Below are positions 1-9,062 of a stretch of DNA of 64,000 bases, piece by piece (positions within the stretch are counted from its first letter, which is position 1; each line of letters starts with the position of its first letter). The stretch comes from Pseudomonadota bacterium. GTDB lineage: Bacteria; Pseudomonadota; Alphaproteobacteria; Rhizobiales; Rhizobiaceae. The stretch spans positions 1 to 64,000 of the forward strand of contig JAEYRU010000246.1 in the NCBI GenBank assembly GCA_023435335.1, given 5' to 3'. Under the pieces are notes generated by a model. It was not told the DNA's origin, did no database searches, and saw nothing but the letters and a program-made list of their open reading frames with translations. Both the position numbers and the translations under genes were made by a program.

Positions 1-161
1 ACGATGCCGAGGATCTCGCCCGGCGAGAGGGCGAACGACAGGCCGTCCACGACGCGCGCGCCATTGAACGAGACGCGCAGATTCTCGACCTCGAGCAAGG
101 GCGGGAGGGGGTCGCGCAGTGTGGCCGCGTCACTCCTGTTCTGCACGGCCTCTGCCTGCAC
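1..161 (-). CDS. Peptide-type ABC transporter ATP-binding protein, N-terminal part only
   Basis: The reading frame runs off the left edge, so only about 53 N-terminal residues are seen. They read LLEVENLRVSFNGARVV followed by DGLSFALSPGEILGI, the standard first two strands of a DppD/OppD-type ATPase just before Walker A, which lies outside the window. The start chosen is GTG at 161 because AGAGGA precedes it at good spacing and a TAA lies in frame upstream; a second in-frame GTG follows shortly after. The gene is transcribed away from the GntR gene. It probably supplies the ATPase for the binding protein and permeases on the plus strand (1278-4780), which have no ATPase of their own in the window. 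Partner assignment is inference. Confidence 0.8.
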   Translation of the reverse strand, partial: MQAEAVQNRSDAATLRDPLPPLLEVENLRVSFNGARVVDGLSFALSPGEILGI

Positions 162-194
162 GTGGTTCCTCTCGGACGGCTTCGCTTAGTTCAT

Positions 195-215
195 GATTGT
201 ATACTATTATACGAT
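195..215 (-). promoter_or_regulatory. Candidate GntR operator: two tandem TATAC octamers
   Basis: An AT-rich island in otherwise GC-rich DNA holds TATACTAT (200-207) directly followed by TATACGAT (208-215), about 35 bases upstream of the ATPase start at 161. The same octamer is repeated at 1161-1184 in front of the binding-protein operon. GTATAC-containing palindromes are common operators of FCD-type GntR regulators, and the gene between the two islands encodes one. The rest of the 162-380 gap shows nothing else I can name. Confidence 0.55.
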
Positions 216-380
216 TTGCAAGGCCGAAGCCTTTGAAAGCCAGTGCAAAGAGGGCGTCAACCGAGCATCTGGTGGCCGGGCAACGGGGCAGGGGGCGCCG
301 GTCATGCCGATTAGGTTGGGCTGGCGCTCGAGGAGACCCTGGGTCGGCTTTTGCCGAGCGCATGTAACGCTAATGAAGGC

Positions 381-1139
381 TCAGCTAGCCTTGCGCCGGC
401 TTTCCAGCTTGCGCAGCTGCTCGACCAGCTTCTCGTAGTCCACCGCCCGCGAGTAATCGAGAATGTGGACCTCCATGAGCTTCTCGAAGGCCGCGACGTC
501 TCCTTTCCTGATGGCGGCGATGACGTCGTCGTGCTCGGCAACGATGCTCTTCACTCCCTTCTTCAAGGTCGAAAGCCCGAAGATGATCGTCAGCTGCCGG
601 GAGAGGGGTTCCCAGGCGCGGACAAGAATGTCGTTCTCCGACAGTTGGCAGAGGCAAAGGTGGAACCGCGTGTCCAGGCTGGCGACGAGGAAGCTGTCGC
701 CGGCGTCGGCGGCGGCATGCATCTGCGCGAGAATGTCCTCCAGCGGCCCCAGCACCGAAGGATCCTGCTTAACCCGCCTGATCACCTCGGCCCCGGCCAG
801 GTTCTCCAGCGCCAGTCGAACCTTGAGCGATTTCTCAAGGCGATCGATGTTCACATCCATCAGCCGCATGCCGCGATAGCGTTCGCTGACGACCACTCCC
901 TGACTCTCAAGCAGTCGCAAGGCCTCGCGAACCGGAATGCGGCTGACGTTCAAGGAACGCGCAACTTCCGCTTCGACGATGCGGTCGCCGGGCAGGAATA
1001 TGCCTTTGGCGGTGGCTTCAACGATTGCGTCAACCACCTGATCGACAAGCGTTTTCGCCGCTAGTGGAGCGAGGGATGCCAGTTTGTTGTTTGCGGTCGT
1101 CTGTGCGTCGGTCGGCATGTGCGGTGAATTCCTTGACAT
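381..1139 (-). CDS. GntR family transcriptional regulator, FCD (FadR C-terminal) type
   Basis: A 252-residue protein. An N-terminal winged helix (about residues 30-95) contains the GntR recognition segment VSRIPVREALRLLESQG. An all-helical FCD domain follows, in which the usual metal or ligand histidines can be seen (DTRFH, EHDDV, EVHIL). Such proteins sense small carboxylate-like metabolites, usually as repressors. The gene lies between the two arms of a peptide-type ABC importer, and TATACGAT repeats flank both arms, so it most likely controls both. The inducer cannot be predicted. Start at 1139 (MSRNSP); MPTDAQ a few residues later is an alternative. Confidence 0.88.
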   Translation of the reverse strand: MSRNSPHMPTDAQTTANNKLASLAPLAAKTLVDQVVDAIVEATAKGIFLPGDRIVEAEVARSLNVSRIPVREALRLLESQGVVVSERYRGMRLMDVNIDRLEKSLKVRLALENLAGAEVIRRVKQDPSVLGPLEDILAQMHAAADAGDSFLVASLDTRFHLCLCQLSENDILVRAWEPLSRQLTIIFGLSTLKKGVKSIVAEHDDVIAAIRKGDVAAFEKLMEVHILDYSRAVDYEKLVEQLRKLESRRKAS

Positions 1140-1156
1140 TCGGGCGTTATGCGAAC

Positions 1157-1184
1157 ATCGTATACGATTATACGATTATACGAA
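1157..1184. promoter_or_regulatory. Candidate GntR operator: palindrome plus three tandem octamers
   Basis: A perfect 12-base palindrome ATCGTATACGAT (1157-1168) overlaps three consecutive octamers, TATACGAT (1161-1168), TATACGAT (1169-1176) and TATACGAA (1177-1184). The element lies between the GntR gene start (1139, minus) and the binding-protein gene (1278, plus), where a repressor could act on both promoters. The octamer is shared with 200-215. Function is inferred from position and from known GTATAC-type operators. Confidence 0.6.
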
Positions 1185-1277
1185 CTGCCGGGCGCTTCGA
1201 TATAGCGGGAATGGGTGCCGCCATACAAGCCTTCGGAAGGGCCGGGGTACCAATCAAACAGGGAGCTTAGAGAAGCA

Positions 1278-2849
1278 ATGGGAGTGCACAACCGACTGAG
1301 AACAATGGGACGGGTGTTGACTTTGGCGGGCGCCTTGGCGCTCTCGGTTGCATTCTTCCCGGGCCAGGCGTCGGCCCAGACCATGGGCGGCGACGTCATC
1401 GTCGTGCAGGGGTCCAATCCGCCAAGTCTCGACGGCATGTCAACCTCGTCGCAGGCGTCGCGCAATATCACCATGAACATCTACGAGACGCTTTATGGGT
1501 TCAGCGAGGGGATCACGCCGATCCCGATCCTTGCGGAAGACTGCATCATTTCCGAAGACGGACTGACCTACCGCTTTCCGCTGCGCAAGGGAGTGAAGTT
1601 CCACAACGACAAGGAGATGACCGCGAAGGACGTGAAGGCCTCGCTCGAGCGTTACCGCAAGGTCGGCGCCACGGGTAACCTCCTGGAACCGGTCGAAAGC
1701 ATCGAAATCACGGGAGACTACGAAGTCACTTTCACGATGAAGAAGGCGACGCCCACCTTCCTCGAGGCGTTCTCGTCTCCGCGCGCGCCAGCCGTCATCA
1801 TCCCCGAGGAGGACGGCGAGACGGAAGCCGGCAAGAACAGCTTCGTCGGCACCGGACCCTACAAGTATGTGGAATACGTGCCCGACAGCCACGTGAAGCT
1901 GGAGCGTTTCGACGACTACGCTGCCGACACGCGGGCGTCGGACATCGACGGCTTCGGAGGCAAGAAGGTCGCCTATTTCGACACCGTGACGTTCCGCGTG
2001 ATCACCGAGCCGGGCGCCCAGGTTGCCGCGCTCGAGGCAGGTGAGGTGCATGTCCTCGAGCAGATTACGGTGCCGGCCGCGCGCCGCCTCGCCGGCAATG
2101 CCGACATCAAGACCTACGAGAACATGCCCTGGGCGTTCAGCACCTTCATCTTCAACATGAACGTGCCGCCGGCAGACAATGCGAAGTTCCGCGAGGCCGT
2201 GCAGGTTGCGCTGAACATGGAAGAGGTGATGGGCATCTCCACGGAGGGGCTGTTCCAGCTCGACCACGGCTGGCAATACGCCGGGACGACCTACGACGCG
2301 GGCGACATCGGCAAGGAGTACTACAACATCGCGGACGCCGACCGCGCCAAGGCATTGCTCGCGGAAGCCGGATACAAAGGCGAGGAATTCTCCATCCTTA
2401 CCGATGGAAACATCCCCGGCCACGCCAAGACCGCCATCGTGATCGCCGAGCAGCTCAACGCGGTCGGCATCAACGCCGTCGTCAACCAGGTCGACTGGCC
2501 GACGGCGCTCAAGATCCGGCTGCAGCCGGAGGGCTGGAACGGATGGACCCTGCAGATGGGCATCGAGCCCTATCTGGGACCGGCTGCCGTGATCTCCACG
2601 CTCTCCGGCGAGAAGCCGCACTTCGTCAAGAACGACCCGGAACTCGATGCGCTGTATCAGGAACTGATATCCGGTGCGACCGTGGAGGAACGAAAGGCCA
2701 CGTTCGCGAAAATCCAGACCCGTCTCTACGAGTTCTTCGGCATCATCAAACTGGGCAATACCGGGCTGATGCAGGCGACTCGCTCAGACGTGAAAGGGTT
2801 CAAGCCGTTCCGCTTCCCGCGCATGTACAATGTGTGGTTCGAGGGTTGA
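1278..2849 (+). CDS. Periplasmic peptide/oligopeptide-type ABC transporter substrate-binding protein (SBP_bac_5)
   Basis: About 523 residues with a signal peptide (hydrophobic core VLTLAGALALSVAFF, cleavage near ASA-QTMGG), followed by a family 5 extracellular solute-binding protein. Landmarks are LAEDCIISEDGLTYRFPLRK, VGTGPYKYVEY and a C-terminal MYNVWFEG. The length matches the DppA/OppA family. The start at 1278 (MGVHNRL) follows a GAGAAG purine run; ATG at 1305 and an upstream ATG at 1215 are alternatives, but the latter gives an unlikely leader. First gene of an operon with two permeases; a strong hairpin sits between it and the next gene. Substrate unknown: this family also carries opines, glycosides and nickel. 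Confidence 0.88.
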   Translation: MGVHNRLRTMGRVLTLAGALALSVAFFPGQASAQTMGGDVIVVQGSNPPSLDGMSTSSQASRNITMNIYETLYGFSEGITPIPILAEDCIISEDGLTYRFPLRKGVKFHNDKEMTAKDVKASLERYRKVGATGNLLEPVESIEITGDYEVTFTMKKATPTFLEAFSSPRAPAVIIPEEDGETEAGKNSFVGTGPYKYVEYVPDSHVKLERFDDYAADTRASDIDGFGGKKVAYFDTVTFRVITEPGAQVAALEAGEVHVLEQITVPAARRLAGNADIKTYENMPWAFSTFIFNMNVPPADNAKFREAVQVALNMEEVMGISTEGLFQLDHGWQYAGTTYDAGDIGKEYYNIADADRAKALLAEAGYKGEEFSILTDGNIPGHAKTAIVIAEQLNAVGINAVVNQVDWPTALKIRLQPEGWNGWTLQMGIEPYLGPAAVISTLSGEKPHFVKNDPELDALYQELISGATVEERKATFAKIQTRLYEFFGIIKLGNTGLMQATRSDVKGFKPFRFPRMYNVWFEG

Positions 2850-2868
2850 AAACCGCCTAGACTGAATA

Positions 2869-2900
2869 GGCCGGCGGGGGCTTCTCGCTTCTCGCCGGCC
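2869..2900 (+). repeat. Stem-loop after binding-protein gene
   Basis: Inverted repeat GGCCGGCG (2869-2876) and CGCCGGCC (2893-2900) with a 16-base loop, in the 79-base gap between the binding-protein gene and the first permease. There is no T-run, so it looks like an mRNA-stabilising or attenuating hairpin of the kind often found after binding-protein genes rather than a full terminator. Confidence 0.5.
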
Positions 2901-2928
2901 CGCATGCCGCCACAGCAGGGGAAACCCA

Positions 2929-3876
2929 TTGTTCCGGTTCCTAGTCGGTCGCCTCCTGAGTGCGATACCCGTCCTCTTCGTCGTGTCGCTGGTGACATTC
3001 CTGATCATCTGGATCGTGCCGGGCGACGTGACTGCGGAGATCGCGGGCGGGGACGCCACCCCGGCGGAACTGGAAACCATACGCCGGAACCTCGGTCTCG
3101 ACCGGCCGCTAATCGAGCGCGCACTGGCATGGTACGGCCAGCTTTTGCAGGGCGATCTCGGATATTCCTATCTGCTTAACCGGTCGGTCGCCGACGCCGT
3201 GTTCGAACGGCTTCCGGTGACGCTGTCGCTGGCCGGTCTGGCTCTCGTGATCGCGACCGTGATCGGCATCTTGCTCGGCATATTGGCTGCGGTGAGGCAG
3301 AATACCTGGTTGGATCAGGGCGCCATGGTGGTCGCGCTGGTGGGCCTGTCGGTGCCGGACTTCTGGTTCGGCATCGTGATGATCATCCTGTTCGGTGTTT
3401 ACCTCGGCTGGTTTCCGACCGGCGGCTATGTGCCGATCACGCAGGACTTCTTCGGTTGGGTGCAATGCATGACCCTACCGGCGCTCACGCTGGCCTTCAC
3501 GCAGATGGGCGTCATTGCCCGCATGACCCGGTCGAGCATGCTCGACGTTCTCAACCAGGATTTCGTGCGCACAGCGCGTGCAAAGGGAATGCGCCGGCGA
3601 ACGGTCATCTTCAAGCACGCGCTGCTCAACGCCATGGTGCCGATCGTCACCGTTGTGGGCGTCATCACGGGCGTGCTGCTCAGCGGGGCGGTGGTGATCG
3701 AATCCGTCTTCTCGCTGCCGGGGGTCGGGCGGCTGATCATAGGCTCGATCCAGCGCCGCGACTTCCCGATCATCCAGGGCGGATTGCTGGTCACGGCGGT
3801 CGTCTTCGTTTTCGTGAACATCATCGTCGACGTGCTCTACGTCTGGTTCGATCCGAGGGTGCGCGATGACCGCTGA
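2929..3876 (+). CDS. Peptide ABC transporter permease, DppB-like
   Basis: A 315-residue integral membrane protein that begins FRFLVGRLLSAIPVLFVVSL and contains six predicted membrane segments. The EAA-type coupling region is visible near residues 205-235 (DFVRTARAKGMRRRTVIFKHALLNAM). The N-terminal periplasmic segment (LGLDRPLIERALAWYGQLLQGDLGYS) is typical of DppB. The start is TTG at 2929, chosen because CAGGGGAAA stands just upstream and no ATG fits. The gene overlaps the next permease by 11 bases, implying translational coupling and a heterodimeric channel. Confidence 0.9.
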   Translation: MFRFLVGRLLSAIPVLFVVSLVTFLIIWIVPGDVTAEIAGGDATPAELETIRRNLGLDRPLIERALAWYGQLLQGDLGYSYLLNRSVADAVFERLPVTLSLAGLALVIATVIGILLGILAAVRQNTWLDQGAMVVALVGLSVPDFWFGIVMIILFGVYLGWFPTGGYVPITQDFFGWVQCMTLPALTLAFTQMGVIARMTRSSMLDVLNQDFVRTARAKGMRRRTVIFKHALLNAMVPIVTVVGVITGVLLSGAVVIESVFSLPGVGRLIIGSIQRRDFPIIQGGLLVTAVVFVFVNIIVDVLYVWFDPRVRDDR

Positions 3877-4780
3877 GTCCGAAGCGACCCACGACATCAT
3901 CTCGCTCGGGGCTGAGATGTCTGCCGCGCGACGCAGGCGCTGGCGGCTGCTTGCCGGCCGGCTGCTGGGACACCGATCGTTTCTGCTCGGGCTGGTGGTT
4001 CTAAGCATCTTCGCATTCGTCGCGATCTTCGCGGACTTCCTTGCCCCCTACTCGCCCGAAAAGAGCGATTACCGGTCGATCCTCATGCCCCCCTCGGCGG
4101 CGCACTGGTTCGGCACCGACGCCTTCGGCCGCGATATCGCGAGCCGCATCATCTACGGCACCCGCGTATCGCTGCGCATTGGCCTGATCGTCGTGCTGAC
4201 CACCGGAATCCTTGGAACGATCCTCGGCACGCTGGCTAGCTATGTGCGCTGGCTCGATGGTCTGATCATGCGCGGTCTCGACGGGCTCATGGCTTTTCCC
4301 GGCGTGCTGCTGGCGATCGCGCTTGCGGCCGCGCTGGGCCCGTCGGAGGTCAACGCGATCATAGCGCTGACGGTGACCTTCACGCCCCGTACCGCCCGCA
4401 TCGTGCGTGCCAGCGTGATCGTGGTCCAGGGCATGCAGTTCATCGAAGCGGCGCACGCGGTCGGCGCCAGCCATGCCCGCATCATACTCCGCTACATACT
4501 GGCCAACGCGCTGTCGCCGCTGATCGTACAACTCACATTCGTATTCGCAGTGTCGATCGTGGCGGAGGCGATCCTGAGCTTCCTCGGGGTTGGCCCGCCA
4601 CCCCCGGCACCATCCCTCGGCAATATCATCGCCGACGGTCGCAGCTACGTACAGGAAGCCTGGTGGATCGCCGTGTTTCCCGGCATCGCAATCGCCGTCG
4701 CCGTACTCAGCCTCAATCTGATGGGTGACGGTCTGCGCGACATCATTGATCCAAGGCAGCGCAACATGCGCGACGCATGA
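3866..4780 (+). CDS. Peptide ABC transporter permease, DppC-like
   Basis: 304 residues. The N-terminal cytoplasmic arm is followed by the DppC landmark FADFLAPYSPEK and by HWFGTDAFGRDIASRIIYGTR, then the BPD_transp_1 domain with an EAA loop near residues 195-220. It starts inside the end of the previous gene, overlapping 11 bases. It pairs with the DppB-like protein to form the channel. The matching ATPase is presumably on the minus strand beyond the left edge. After it comes a 190-base gap before the esterase gene. Confidence 0.9.
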   Translation: MTAESEATHDIISLGAEMSAARRRRWRLLAGRLLGHRSFLLGLVVLSIFAFVAIFADFLAPYSPEKSDYRSILMPPSAAHWFGTDAFGRDIASRIIYGTRVSLRIGLIVVLTTGILGTILGTLASYVRWLDGLIMRGLDGLMAFPGVLLAIALAAALGPSEVNAIIALTVTFTPRTARIVRASVIVVQGMQFIEAAHAVGASHARIILRYILANALSPLIVQLTFVFAVSIVAEAILSFLGVGPPPPAPSLGNIIADGRSYVQEAWWIAVFPGIAIAVAVLSLNLMGDGLRDIIDPRQRNMRDA

Positions 4781-4822
4781 TCGGAGTGGCGACATGCCGA
4801 AGTCCGGCGGCCGCGGGTTTCT

Positions 4823-4862
4823 TTGTGCAATTACATTAACACACATGATAGTGAGTATTGAC
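4823..4862 (+). promoter_or_regulatory. AT-rich promoter-like island with TAGTGAGT octamer
   Basis: The 4781-4970 gap contains a markedly AT-rich stretch. It includes TTGTGC at 4824, and the octamer TAGTGAGT (4849-4856) that recurs at 9086-9093 in front of the SDR gene. This suggests the esterase-ligase-TetR genes have their own promoter, possibly controlled by the TetR regulator encoded at 8305. No clean -35/-10 pair or full palindrome is visible, so this is tentative. Confidence 0.3.
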
Positions 4863-4970
4863 TTGTGGCGGGCATCGGACCATTGATGCCATGCCGTCTG
4901 GGAGGCGGTGGCGAGGGAGGATCCCGATGTATTGTTCGGCTTGGCTCTGGTCTGCTGAGACCGGAGAAAG

Positions 4971-6575
4971 ATGCTGACAAATCCCTTATCGGAGCACGCC
5001 AGCGCGAGCGCGGGAGAAGAATCCGCGGTCGCACGTTTTCCTGCCGGTGACGCTCGGGGTGTGCGGCAGGACGGGCTCTGCGTCTTCAGGGGGATACCCT
5101 ACGCGATGCCGCCCACCGGGGAGCGCCGCTGGCGGCCGCCGGTGTCGCTGCCGCGCTGGGACGGCGTGCGCGACGCGGTCAGTTCGGGGCCGGCCTGCAC
5201 GCAGCCGGCGCGGCGACCCGGAAGCATTTATGCAAACCCATTGCCGGCCACCGGCGAGGACTGCCTCAGCCTCGACATCTGGGCGCCTGAAGGCGGCCGG
5301 GATCTTCCCGTCCTCGTGTGGATTCACGGAGGATCCTTTATCTGGGGGGCGGGAAGCGAGGCGCTCTACCACGGAGTCTCGCTGGCGCGCCGCGGCGTCG
5401 TCATCGTCTCCATCAACTACCGGCTCGGCGTTTTCGGCTATCTCGCCCATCCCGAGTTGAGCTCGGAATCGCCGGACGGGGTGTCGGGCAACTACGGGCT
5501 GCTCGACCAGATCGCGGCCCTGGAATGGGTCAGGCGCAATATCTCGGCTGTCGGGGGCGATCCCGAGAACGTGACGATCGCCGGCGAGTCGGCAGGTGCG
5601 CTGAGCGTGCTTTGCCTGATGGTGACGCCGGCAGCGCGGGGGCTGTTCGTAAAGGCCGTTGCGCAAAGCGCCTACATGATCTCGACACCTGCGCTGAAGG
5701 AAGAACGCCACGGCCTGGAACCCGCCGAGGCGGCTGGATCTCGCCTTGCGGCTCAGCTGGGTGCCAATTCGCTCTCCGGTCTGCGCGCGATGGAGGGGCA
5801 GGCGCTTGCCGACAGAGCCTTGCAGGCCGGGTTCGCGCCGGGTGGAACGATCGACGGCCGTGTCCTGCCGGATCAACTCGTCGACATCTTCGAGCGCGGC
5901 AAACAGGCCAAGGTGCCTTTGATCGCCGGTTTCAACAGCGGCGAAGTTCGCTCGCTGCCGTTCCTGCTCCCGCCGCTGCCCGAGACCGCAGCGGCGTACG
6001 AGACGGAGATACGCATCCGGTATCGGGACCTGGCGGATCGGTACCTGTCGCTCTATCCGTCCCGCGACATCAAGGAAAGCGCACTGGCCTCCATCCGGGA
6101 TGCGCTCTACGGATGGACCGTGCTGAAGCTGGCCGAGGCGCACAAGGCCGTCGGCGCGCCCTGCTTCTTATACTATTTCGACCACAGTTATCCCTCGGCG
6201 CGCTCTGCCAGCCTGGACGCGTTCCACGCCTGCGAACTGCCATACGTTTTCGGGACCGCCGACCGGACGCCCCCGCTCTGGCCCCGGATACCGGACACCG
6301 CGAGCGAGGCTGCCCTTGTGCGCGCGCTCGGCGACTACTGGGTATCGTTTGCACGGGCCGGGATTCCGCAGGCGCAGAACGCCCCCGATTGGCCGGCTCA
6401 TTCGAGCGCGGGCCAGTTCATGCATCTCGCGGATGCGCCGCGCGTGGCGAGCGCTCTGCTGCCGGGCATGTTCGAACTGAATGACGAGGTGGTGCGCCGG
6501 CGGCGCGCCGTGGGCACCGTGCCCTGGAACTGGAATGTGGGAGTGGCGGCGCCGCTCCCGAATGCAGAGGCATAG
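4971..6575 (+). CDS. Type-B carboxylesterase (cholinesterase/PnbA family)
   Basis: 534 residues, the usual length for a bacterial type-B carboxylesterase. Visible landmarks in order: the N-terminal FRGIPYAMPPTGERRWRPP, the disulfide-loop region EDCLSLDIWAP, the oxyanion-hole motif WIHGGSFIWGAG, and the nucleophile elbow GESAGA with Ser207. A C-terminal histidine region (FHACELPYVFG) carries the probable catalytic His. There is no obvious signal peptide, so it likely acts in the cytoplasm on imported esters. A GGAGA motif precedes the ATG. It lies seven bases before an acyl-CoA ligase, so hydrolysis of an ester followed by CoA activation of the freed acid is a reasonable inference. Confidence 0.9.
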   Translation: MLTNPLSEHASASAGEESAVARFPAGDARGVRQDGLCVFRGIPYAMPPTGERRWRPPVSLPRWDGVRDAVSSGPACTQPARRPGSIYANPLPATGEDCLSLDIWAPEGGRDLPVLVWIHGGSFIWGAGSEALYHGVSLARRGVVIVSINYRLGVFGYLAHPELSSESPDGVSGNYGLLDQIAALEWVRRNISAVGGDPENVTIAGESAGALSVLCLMVTPAARGLFVKAVAQSAYMISTPALKEERHGLEPAEAAGSRLAAQLGANSLSGLRAMEGQALADRALQAGFAPGGTIDGRVLPDQLVDIFERGKQAKVPLIAGFNSGEVRSLPFLLPPLPETAAAYETEIRIRYRDLADRYLSLYPSRDIKESALASIRDALYGWTVLKLAEAHKAVGAPCFLYYFDHSYPSARSASLDAFHACELPYVFGTADRTPPLWPRIPDTASEAALVRALGDYWVSFARAGIPQAQNAPDWPAHSSAGQFMHLADAPRVASALLPGMFELNDEVVRRRRAVGTVPWNWNVGVAAPLPNAEA

Positions 6576-6581
6576 CAGACG

Positions 6582-8156
6582 ATGATTGACGGTGCGATGC
6601 AGCCCTACGCGCTGACGCTCGACAAGTTTCTCAACCATGCGGCCAAGTGGCATCCCGATGCCGAGGTTGTGACCGCCGGAGCCGACGGGGCGAATACCCG
6701 TATCGGGTACGCCGCGCTCAGGGAGCGGGCGTTGCGGGTCTCCAGCACCCTGGCAGGGCTCGGCGTCCGGACCGGTCAGCGCGTCGCCACGCTTGCATGG
6801 AACAGTCAGGCTCATGTCGAGGCGTGGTTCGCCATCATGGGCATGGGCGCCGTGTGCCACACGCTCAATCCGCGCCTGACTTCGGCCCAATCCGCGGCGA
6901 TGCTCCGGCAGTCGGGCGCGCAGATCATGATCGTTAGCGAGGACCTGCTGCCGCTGGCGCGCGAGATCGCCGCCGCGGGGCCGGTCCGGCATATCCTGAC
7001 CGTGGACGGCGATGCCGAAGGTGGCGACGAAACGGTCCGGCCGCTCGAAGCTCTGCTCGCCGATGCGGGCGCCGAGGCCATGTGGGGCGACTTTGACGAG
7101 AATTCAGCCTCGGGACTGTGTTTCACGTCCGGCACCACCGGGGAGCCAAAAGGCGTCACCTACACCCACCGGTCGGGCTATCTGCACACGCTGCGGCTGC
7201 TGCAGGCGGACGTCATGGGCATGACGGCCGAAGACACGGTGATGCCCGTGGTGCCGATGTTCCATGCCAACGCCTGGGGCATGCCGTTCGCGGCCCCGGC
7301 GGTCGGCGCGAAGCTCGTCCTGCCCGGGCGCCATTCCGATGGCGCCAGTCTCGCCCGCCTGATCGCCGCCGAAGGCGTGACGATCGCGTCGGCCGTTCCC
7401 ACCGTGTGGCTCGGGCTCGTCGAGCACCTTGAGGCGCATGGCGGCGAGGTGCCGTCGCTGAAACGCATCGTTGTCGGCGGCTCGTCGATGCCGCCTGCCT
7501 TGATGGAGCGGATCGAGCGTCGCCTCGGCGTCACCGTACAGACCAGCTGGGGCATGACCGAACTGTCACCGCTCGGAACCATCGCCCCTCCCAACCTCGC
7601 CCATCGCGACGCCGCCCTGGCAGGCCGGCCCGCCGTCGGCATTGACCTGCTCATCACCGATGCGGAGGGACGGGCCTTGCCCGACCAGCGCGACACTGAA
7701 GGACACCTGAAAGTGCGCGGCGCGGCCGTGGTAGAGCGTTACCTGGGGCAGGACGCCCCCGCGACCGACGCCGACGGCTGGTTCGATACAGGCGACCTGG
7801 CGCGCATCGACCGGGAGGGCAACCTCATCATCACGGGCAGGTCCAAGGACCTTATCAAGTCCGGCGGCGAGTGGATCAACCCGGCGCAGATCGAGGCCAT
7901 CGTCGGCGCGCTTCCGCAGGTTTCGCTGGCGGCAGTGGTGGGACGCGCGGACGCGAAGTGGGGCGAGAGACCCATACTGCTGGTGGAAATGCGCAAGGAC
8001 GAGGATCTGACGGACCAGGAGCTGCTGGAGTCGCTGCAAGGAAGAGTGGCGTCGTGGTGGATCCCCGACCAGGTGGTGCGGCTGCCGAAGATGCCGACCG
8101 CTGCCACCGGCAAGGTGGACAAGCTGCGCCTCAGGACGCAATACGGTCAGGCGTAG
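6582..8156 (+). CDS. AMP-dependent acyl-CoA synthetase/ligase (medium/long-chain type)
   Basis: 524 residues of the ANL superfamily. Key motifs are the phosphate-binding loop TSGTTGEPKGVTYTHRS, the A5 region SWGMTELSPLG, the A7 motif WFDTGDLARID, the hinge GRSKDLIKSGGEWINP and a C-terminal catalytic lysine in PTAATGKVDKLRLR. It activates a carboxylic acid to its CoA thioester with ATP. Sequence style is closest to AlkK-like fatty acyl-CoA ligases, but substrate cannot be assigned. The gene follows the carboxylesterase by seven bases and is followed by a TetR regulator. Confidence 0.9.
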   Translation: MIDGAMQPYALTLDKFLNHAAKWHPDAEVVTAGADGANTRIGYAALRERALRVSSTLAGLGVRTGQRVATLAWNSQAHVEAWFAIMGMGAVCHTLNPRLTSAQSAAMLRQSGAQIMIVSEDLLPLAREIAAAGPVRHILTVDGDAEGGDETVRPLEALLADAGAEAMWGDFDENSASGLCFTSGTTGEPKGVTYTHRSGYLHTLRLLQADVMGMTAEDTVMPVVPMFHANAWGMPFAAPAVGAKLVLPGRHSDGASLARLIAAEGVTIASAVPTVWLGLVEHLEAHGGEVPSLKRIVVGGSSMPPALMERIERRLGVTVQTSWGMTELSPLGTIAPPNLAHRDAALAGRPAVGIDLLITDAEGRALPDQRDTEGHLKVRGAAVVERYLGQDAPATDADGWFDTGDLARIDREGNLIITGRSKDLIKSGGEWINPAQIEAIVGALPQVSLAAVVGRADAKWGERPILLVEMRKDEDLTDQELLESLQGRVASWWIPDQVVRLPKMPTAATGKVDKLRLRTQYGQA

Positions 8157-8304
8157 CCCCGCCGGGCACGGCCGGCGTCGCGCGGCGGAATGCCGTCGTG
8201 ACAACGGGCGCCGGTGGCGGTATTGGCGCGTGGCCGTTCGCTCCGAACGTCCCAGCCAGCCGGGCGGCGAGCCGCCGCGGCCGCGATCCAGGAGGGTGCA
8301 GACC

Positions 8305-8991
8305 TTGACCGCACTGAAGACGACCCGGCGCAAGGGATCCACCAAGGCCGAACGACGCGCGGAGATGACCGAGCAGATCCTCGACGCCGCCGAGTTTCTG
8401 TTCTCGCGACACGGACTTTACGGGGTCACGCTCAAGGACGTCGCAAAGCATGTCGGCGTCCACCATACGCTGATCAACTACTACTTTGACGACAAGAAGG
8501 CCCTGTTCGACGCGGTGTTCGCACGGCGCGCGGTCGTCACCAGCGAGCGACGGATGCGGATGCTCGACGACTACGACAAGGCGTCCGGGGGCAAGCCCAC
8601 GGTGGAAGGGGCGCTACGTGCGTTTCTGGATACCGACCTCGACCTATATATCGAGGGCGGGGAAGGCTGGAGAAACTATGCCGCGCTGGCATCGCAGGTT
8701 GCGAACACGCCCGAATGGGGCGCGGAGATGATGGACCAGCACTTCGATCCGGTGGTCCTGAGGCTGATCGGGATACTGAAGAAGGCGCTGCCCGACTGTG
8801 CCGACGAGGACATTTTTTGGGGGTATCACTTCGTCACCGGTGCGCTGATGCTGACGCTGGCGCGAACCGGCCGCATCGATAAGCTCTCTGGCGGCATTTG
8901 CCGTTCCGACGATTTCATCGCGGTGAAGGAAAGAATGGCGTCCTTCATGTCCGCCGGCTTGCTCGAGATTTGCCGAAAAAAACAGGCCTGA
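8305..8991 (+). CDS. TetR family transcriptional regulator
   Basis: About 228 residues. The N-terminal helix-turn-helix shows ILDAAEFLFSRHGLYGVTLKDVAKHVGVHHTLINYYFDDKKALFDAV divided over helices 1-4, with the typical recognition helix ending in YYF. The C-terminal half is the variable ligand-binding domain. I place the start at TTG 8305 because a perfect AGGAGG (8290-8295) stands nine bases upstream; an upstream GTG at 8230 gives a low-complexity, proline-rich leader with no ribosome site. It probably regulates the esterase-ligase genes and possibly the SDR gene that follows, since a shared TAGTGAGT octamer precedes both. Confidence 0.87.
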   Translation: MTALKTTRRKGSTKAERRAEMTEQILDAAEFLFSRHGLYGVTLKDVAKHVGVHHTLINYYFDDKKALFDAVFARRAVVTSERRMRMLDDYDKASGGKPTVEGALRAFLDTDLDLYIEGGEGWRNYAALASQVANTPEWGAEMMDQHFDPVVLRLIGILKKALPDCADEDIFWGYHFVTGALMLTLARTGRIDKLSGGICRSDDFIAVKERMASFMSAGLLEICRKKQA

Positions 8992-9062
8992 CCGCGTTCC
9001 CGGCGCCGGCCACCTACCAACTCCCCTGCCTGGAAAATCCCGTGCCGGGGATAAAGAAACGC

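Noticed and set aside
8230..8304. Upstream GTG start for the TetR gene
   Set aside because: The added residues are proline/arginine-rich and lack a ribosome site, while AGGAGG stands ideally before TTG 8305.
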